Position numbers and translations under genes: made by a program. DNA of 64,000 nucleotides from Streptomyces microflavus (lineage in GTDB: Bacteria; Actinomycetota; Actinomycetes; Streptomycetales; Streptomycetaceae): positions 372,001-436,000 of the forward strand of contig NZ_BMUG01000005.1 of assembly GCF_014650075.1 (NCBI RefSeq), read 5' to 3'. Shown here piece by piece: positions 60,880 through 64,000 of this stretch. The notes beneath the pieces were generated by a model that was given only the letters and a program-made list of their open reading frames with translations, was not told the DNA's origin and did not search any database. Position 1 is the stretch's first letter. Every line of letters begins with the position of its first letter.

Positions 60880-61782
60880 CTACGCGCCGCCCACGTCCGC
60901 CCGGACCGCGTCCGCTCCCCAGCTCGCCAGCAGGTGCAGGGCCTGGGCCGACTCGGAGTCCGGTTCCGCGTGGTAGACGACCAGGCACTGCTCCTCGTCG
61001 TCCGGCAGATGCAGGGTCTCGTACGACAGGGCCATGTCCCCGACGAGCGGATGCCGGATCCGCTTGATGCCGTGCCCCTTCTCCTTCACGTTGTGCGTGG
61101 CCCACAGCCGCCGGAACTCGTCGTTCTTGACGGAGAGTTCACCCACCAGCGCGGAGAGCTGGGGGTCGTCCGGGTGGCAGCCCGCGTACAGCCGCAGATA
61201 GCTCACCATGTCCGAGGCCTTGGAGTCCCACTCCACGAACAGGTCCCGGTAGGCGGGGGAGAGGAACACCAGCCGCGCCCAGTTCCGCTCCTCGGGCGGC
61301 AGCGCGCCCCAGTCGCCGAAGACCGCCGCCGCCATCGGGTTCCAGGCGAGGATGTCGGAGCGGGCCCCGGAGACGTACGCGGGGATGCCGTCCAGGCTGT
61401 CGAGGAGGTGCAGCAGCCCGGTCCGCACCCGCTGCACCCGGGCGGGGCGGCGCTTCTTCTTGTGCTGGGCGGGCTTCGCCATATGCGTCAGATGCGCGTG
61501 CTCGGCGTCGCTGAGCCGCAGCGCGCGGGCGATCGCGTCGAGCACCTCGGCCGACACGTTGCGCCCGTTGCCCTGTTCCAGACGGGTGTAGTACGCCACG
61601 GAGACCCCGGCCAGCTGCGCCAGCTCCTCCCGCCGCAGCCCCGGCACCCGGCGGGCCCGGCCGAACTCCGGCAGCCCCACGTCCTGCGGCTGGAGGCGGG
61701 CCCGCCGGGTGCGCAGGAACTCGCTGAGTTCGGCGCGCCGGTCGAGCGGCTCGGGGGCGGAGGGGTCGGGCGAAACGTCCAT
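60880..61782 (-). CDS. XRE-family regulator with MmyB-like ligand domain
   Basis: A 300-residue regulator. The N-terminal helix-turn-helix (ELSEFLRTRRARLQPQDVGLPEFGRARRVPGLRREELAQLAGVSVAYYTRLEQG) is of MmyB/XRE type. The C-terminal PAS-like domain has LLDSLDGIPAYVSGARSDILAWNPMAAAVFGD and YHAEPDSESAQALHLLASWGAD. MmyB-type regulators sense fatty acids or antibiotic intermediates. ATG 61782 or 61791; both are weak. It is divergent from the alcohol dehydrogenase gene, its likely target. Confidence 0.88.
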   Translation of the reverse strand: MDVSPDPSAPEPLDRRAELSEFLRTRRARLQPQDVGLPEFGRARRVPGLRREELAQLAGVSVAYYTRLEQGNGRNVSAEVLDAIARALRLSDAEHAHLTHMAKPAQHKKKRRPARVQRVRTGLLHLLDSLDGIPAYVSGARSDILAWNPMAAAVFGDWGALPPEERNWARLVFLSPAYRDLFVEWDSKASDMVSYLRLYAGCHPDDPQLSALVGELSVKNDEFRRLWATHNVKEKGHGIKRIRHPLVGDMALSYETLHLPDDEEQCLVVYHAEPDSESAQALHLLASWGADAVRADVGGA

Positions 61783-61935
61783 GGCTCCCATTATTCCTGG
61801 TCGTACGCTCCGGAGCCTGTCCCCGCCAGTGGTAGGACCGCTGGTCGTAGGCAAAGCGGTGACCTGGGTAAACACAGTCGGACCCCTGATGCTGGATGAC
61901 GTACTTACCGCATCACCCAGAGGAGAACCTCCGGC

Positions 61936-62976
61936 ATGACCACCGTTGCCGCTTACGCCGCTCCCCGTGCCAAGGCCCCGCTGGAGCGCACCACGATCGA
62001 GCGCCGCCCGGTGGGCGAGTTCGACGTCCTGATCGACATCAAGTTCGCGGGCATCTGCCACTCCGACATCCACCAGGCCCGCGACGGCTGGGGCGAGGGC
62101 ATCTTCCCGATGGTGCCCGGCCACGAGATCGCCGGCATCGTCACCGAGACCGGGCCCGGCGTCACCAGGTTCAAGGCCGGCGACCGCGTCGGCGTCGGCT
62201 GCATGGTCGACTCCTGCGGAAAGTGCGACGCCTGCCTGATGGGCCGCGAGCAGCACTGCGCCGAGGGGAACACCCAGACGTACAACGCCCTCGACCGCGG
62301 TGGCGAGCCCACGTACGGCGGCTACTCGACGCACATCGTCGTGACCGAGGGGTTCGTCGTCTCCATCCCCGAGGGCATCGCCCTCGACGAGGCCGCGCCC
62401 CTGCTGTGCGCGGGCATCACCACCTACTCCCCGCTCCGCCGCTGGGGCGCCGGCCCCGGCAAGAAGGTCGCGGTCATCGGTCTCGGCGGTCTCGGCCACA
62501 TGGCCGTCAAGATCGCGCACACCCTCGGCGCCGAGGTCACGGTCCTCTCCCAGTCCCTGCGCAAGAAGGACGACGGGCTCAAGCTGGGCGCCGACCACTA
62601 CTACGCGACCAGTGACCCGAAGACCTTCGAGGAGCTGGCCGGAACCTTCGACATCATCCTCTCCACGGTCTCGGCCCCGCTGGACTTCGGCTCCTACCTC
62701 GCCCTGCTGAGGACGGACGGCACGCTGGTCAACGTGGGCGCGCCCGAGGAGCCGGTCTCCCTGAACCTCTTCTCCCTGATCAGCGGCAACAAGGCGATCG
62801 CGGGCTCCGCGATCGGCGGGATCGCCGAGACCCAGGAGATGCTGGACTTCTGCGCCGTGCACGGTCTCGGTTCCGAGATCGAGGTGATCGGGGCGGATCG
62901 GATCAACGAGGCGTACGAGCGGGTCCTCGCGAGCGATGTCCGCTACCGCTTCGTGATCGACACCGCGACGATCTGA
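61936..62976 (+). CDS. Zinc NAD(P)-dependent alcohol dehydrogenase
   Basis: A 346-residue medium-chain dehydrogenase of the cinnamyl/AdhC type. The catalytic zinc ligands are GICHSD, GHEIAGIV and the later LCAGITTY; the structural zinc is CMVDSCGKCDACLMGREQHC. The Rossmann motif is VIGLGGLGHMAVK. It reduces aldehydes or oxidises alcohols with NADPH. It is divergent from the XRE regulator with 153 bases between, so the regulator probably responds to the aldehyde. GAGGAG precedes the ATG. Confidence 0.95.
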   Translation: MTTVAAYAAPRAKAPLERTTIERRPVGEFDVLIDIKFAGICHSDIHQARDGWGEGIFPMVPGHEIAGIVTETGPGVTRFKAGDRVGVGCMVDSCGKCDACLMGREQHCAEGNTQTYNALDRGGEPTYGGYSTHIVVTEGFVVSIPEGIALDEAAPLLCAGITTYSPLRRWGAGPGKKVAVIGLGGLGHMAVKIAHTLGAEVTVLSQSLRKKDDGLKLGADHYYATSDPKTFEELAGTFDIILSTVSAPLDFGSYLALLRTDGTLVNVGAPEEPVSLNLFSLISGNKAIAGSAIGGIAETQEMLDFCAVHGLGSEIEVIGADRINEAYERVLASDVRYRFVIDTATI

Positions 62977-62993
62977 GCGGGCCGGTCAGCAGC

Positions 62994-63045
62994 TGTACGC
63001 CGTCCGCCCCGGGCCCTTTCACGGGCCCGGGGCGGACGGCGTACA
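62994..63045. terminator. Bidirectional terminator with 23-bp perfect stem
   Basis: Arms 62994-63016 and 63023-63045 pair without a mismatch around TTTCAC, between the convergent alcohol dehydrogenase and ArsR genes. It is the strongest hairpin in the window. Confidence 0.9.
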
Positions 63046-63049
63046 CGGT

Positions 63050-63421
63050 TCAGGCCGCAGGCTCGGGGGAGCGGGCCGAGCGCCGCGCCCCCTCCAGGAC
63101 GGCCGCCAGGAGCCCGGGGAAGCGCGCCTCCAGGTCGTCCTCACGCAGCCTGCTCATCCGTGAGGTCCCCTCGTAGTGCTGGCGGATGACGCCCGCCTCG
63201 CGCAGCACCTTGAAGTGGTGGGTGGTGGTGGACTTGCTCACCGGAAGGTCGAACGCGATGCAGGCCATGTCGGCGTGCCCGTCCGCCAGCTCGCGCACGA
63301 TGGTCAGCCGGACGGGGTCGGCCAGTGCGTGGAGCACGGTCTCCAGGCGGATCTCCGCCGCGGACGGGTGGGCGAGCCGGCGCCCGGACGTGACGGCGAC
63401 GGTCTGCTCGGTCGTGGGCAT
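63050..63421 (-). CDS. ArsR-family transcriptional regulator
   Basis: A 123-residue winged-helix repressor. It shows ETVLHALADPVRLTIVRELADGHADMACIAFDLPVSKSTTTHHFKVLREAGVIRQHYEGTSRMSRLR. There is one Cys in the helix-3 region, so metal sensing is not obvious; redox or an organic effector is possible. It is divergent from the OYE-like gene across a nested dyad with a consensus TTGACA. The OYE gene is likely its target. Confidence 0.93.
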   Translation of the reverse strand: MPTTEQTVAVTSGRRLAHPSAAEIRLETVLHALADPVRLTIVRELADGHADMACIAFDLPVSKSTTTHHFKVLREAGVIRQHYEGTSRMSRLREDDLEARFPGLLAAVLEGARRSARSPEPAA

Positions 63422-63452
63422 GGGCGGCCTCCTTCAGGTCTCGCGCCTCTAA

Positions 63453-63506
63453 AGTACGAAGAACCTCGTAGTTTGACAACCGCCGTACTACGAGGTCTAT
63501 CGTACT
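63453..63506. promoter_or_regulatory. Nested 54-bp operator and promoter of ArsR/OYE pair
   Basis: Inner arms ACCTCGTAGT (63463-63472) and ACTACGAGGT (63487-63496) and outer arms AGTACGA (63453-63459) and TCGTACT (63500-63506) share one centre, 63479.5. TTGACA (63473-63478) lies between the inner arms as the -35 of the rightward promoter. Confidence 0.85.
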
Positions 63507-63578
63507 GGCCATGGCGCCGCTGCCCTTCCAGCCCGGCAGGACGCCCAGGCCGTGCCCCGATCCTGAGGAGACATACCG

Positions 63579-63908
63579 GTGAGTGCTCTGTTCACGCCCC
63601 TGAACCTGCGGTCCCTGGAGATCCCCAACCGTGTGTGGATGTCCCCGATGTGCATGTACTCCGCGGCCCCCCACGGGCCCGGGGCGGGCGTGCCGACGGA
63701 CTTCCACCTCACCCACCTCGCGGGCCGCGCCGCCGGCGGCGCCGGGCTCGTGATGGCCGAGGCCACCGGCGTACGCCCGGACGGCCGGATCAGCCCGTGG
63801 GACCTGGGCCTGTGGAACGACCGCCAGCAGGAGGCCTTCACCCGGATCGCCGCGGCGATCGCCTCGCACGGATCGGTCCCGGGGATCCAGCTCGCCCACG
63901 CCGGGTGA
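63579..63908 (+). pseudogene. Old-yellow-enzyme (NADH:flavin oxidoreductase), truncated at its 3' side
   Basis: The first 109 residues of an OYE-family flavoprotein. SALFTPLNLRSLEIPNRVWMSPMCMYSA is the family opening; THLAGRAAGGAGLVMAEATGV and GIQLAHAG follow. A full protein has about 350 residues and reads HAGRKA at this place, but here HAG is followed by TGA at 63906. The start of a serine-recombinase-like gene follows 19 bases later. So the frame is cut rather than mutated, most likely by an integrated element. An intact copy would reduce activated alkenes; the 109-residue stump lacks most of the barrel. Confidence 0.88.
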
Positions 63909-63927
63909 AGTGACTATCGTGTAACGC
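63890..63927. other. Probable attachment-site junction (attL/attR) in OYE gene
   Basis: OYE homology ends at about 63905 within HAG, and unrelated sequence begins up to the recombinase start at 63928. Large serine integrases sit beside their own attachment site, so the recombination core should lie within these bases. The exact crossover dinucleotide cannot be read without the empty site. Confidence 0.65.
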
Positions 63928-64000
63928 ATGACAGCCACAGGGCTCCGCATCGTAGGAGCCGTACGCATCAGCCGGTACACCGACGCATCGACGTCGCCAG
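63928..64000 (+). CDS. Large serine recombinase/integrase (5' end only)
   Basis: The first 24 codons read MTATGLRIVGAVRISRYTDA then STSP, which matches the N-terminal catalytic start of phiC31-type large serine recombinases: a GxxRxSR strand with the nucleophile Ser in RIS (residue 15), then TxxSTSPE. The frame is open at the window edge. No Shine-Dalgarno is visible, so translation may be leaderless. If right, an integrated phage or conjugative element extends beyond 64000. Confidence 0.72.
   Translation, partial: MTATGLRIVGAVRISRYTDASTSP

Noticed and set aside
63141..63980. 279-residue leftward frame across the OYE/recombinase junction
   Set aside because: It is antisense to the ArsR promoter and the OYE gene, has no domain and shares no codon bias with real genes here.

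Overview
The window is chromosomal DNA from a streptomycete. The evidence is very high G+C with strong third-position bias, a two-domain geosmin synthase, a gamma-butyrolactone synthase/receptor pair with close family resemblance to ScbA/ScbR, an NsdA-like regulator, a mycothiol-transferase-type DinB protein, a chitin-type AA10 monooxygenase and zinc-independent ribosomal proteins. I see no rRNA, tRNA, CRISPR array or insertion sequence. Almost every base is in a gene or a short regulatory gap.

Layout. 1-8.6 kb is acyl-CoA chemistry: a partial phenylacetate-CoA ligase with a PaaR-like operator, a fused double alpha/beta hydrolase, then an acyl-CoA synthetase facing an operon of crotonase, OB-fold/zinc-ribbon protein and two thiolase-fold proteins across a 17-bp dyad. 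8.7-21 kb holds a zinc-finger-like conserved protein, geosmin synthase, a secreted lytic transglycosylase, two phosphotransferase-fold proteins, an NsdA-like regulator, a PAS-PP2C phosphatase, and L33/L31 paralogs under a Zur-like box. 21-30.5 kb is membrane and secreted functions: DUF1275, VanZ-like, DUF4389 and DUF4230 proteins, a chitin-type LPMO with a DasR-like site, a secreted TNT-domain NADase-like toxin with a tiny partner gene, an epoxide hydrolase and a signal peptidase I. 30.5-34.4 kb is the fructose PTS operon fruR-fruK-fruA. 34.5-43 kb has small conserved proteins, a PepSY lipoprotein, a serine hydrolase, a STAND ATPase translationally coupled to a GNAT acetyltransferase, and an LLM flavin/F420 oxidoreductase.

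43.5-48.6 kb is a CUT1 sugar ABC transporter operon ending in a GH13 alpha-glucosidase; no ATPase or regulator gene lies beside it. 48.7-53.5 kb has a stand-alone TsaD paralog with a Nur-like box, an APH(6)-type kinase, an acyltransferase, a VOC protein and a secreted GH114 glycosidase. 53.6-57.2 kb is a two-component system and a divergent LysR/LysE exporter pair.

57.3-60.8 kb is a compact signalling island: scbR-like receptor, ARE-like box, scbA-like synthase, NmrA-type reductase, second ARE-like dyad and a second TetR receptor-like gene. The right end has an XRE regulator divergent from a zinc alcohol dehydrogenase, then an ArsR repressor divergent from an old-yellow-enzyme gene across an elaborate nested operator. 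The OYE reading frame stops after about 109 of roughly 350 residues, and 19 bases later a large-serine-recombinase-like frame begins. This is best read as the edge of an integrated phage or conjugative element that used the OYE gene as its attachment site.
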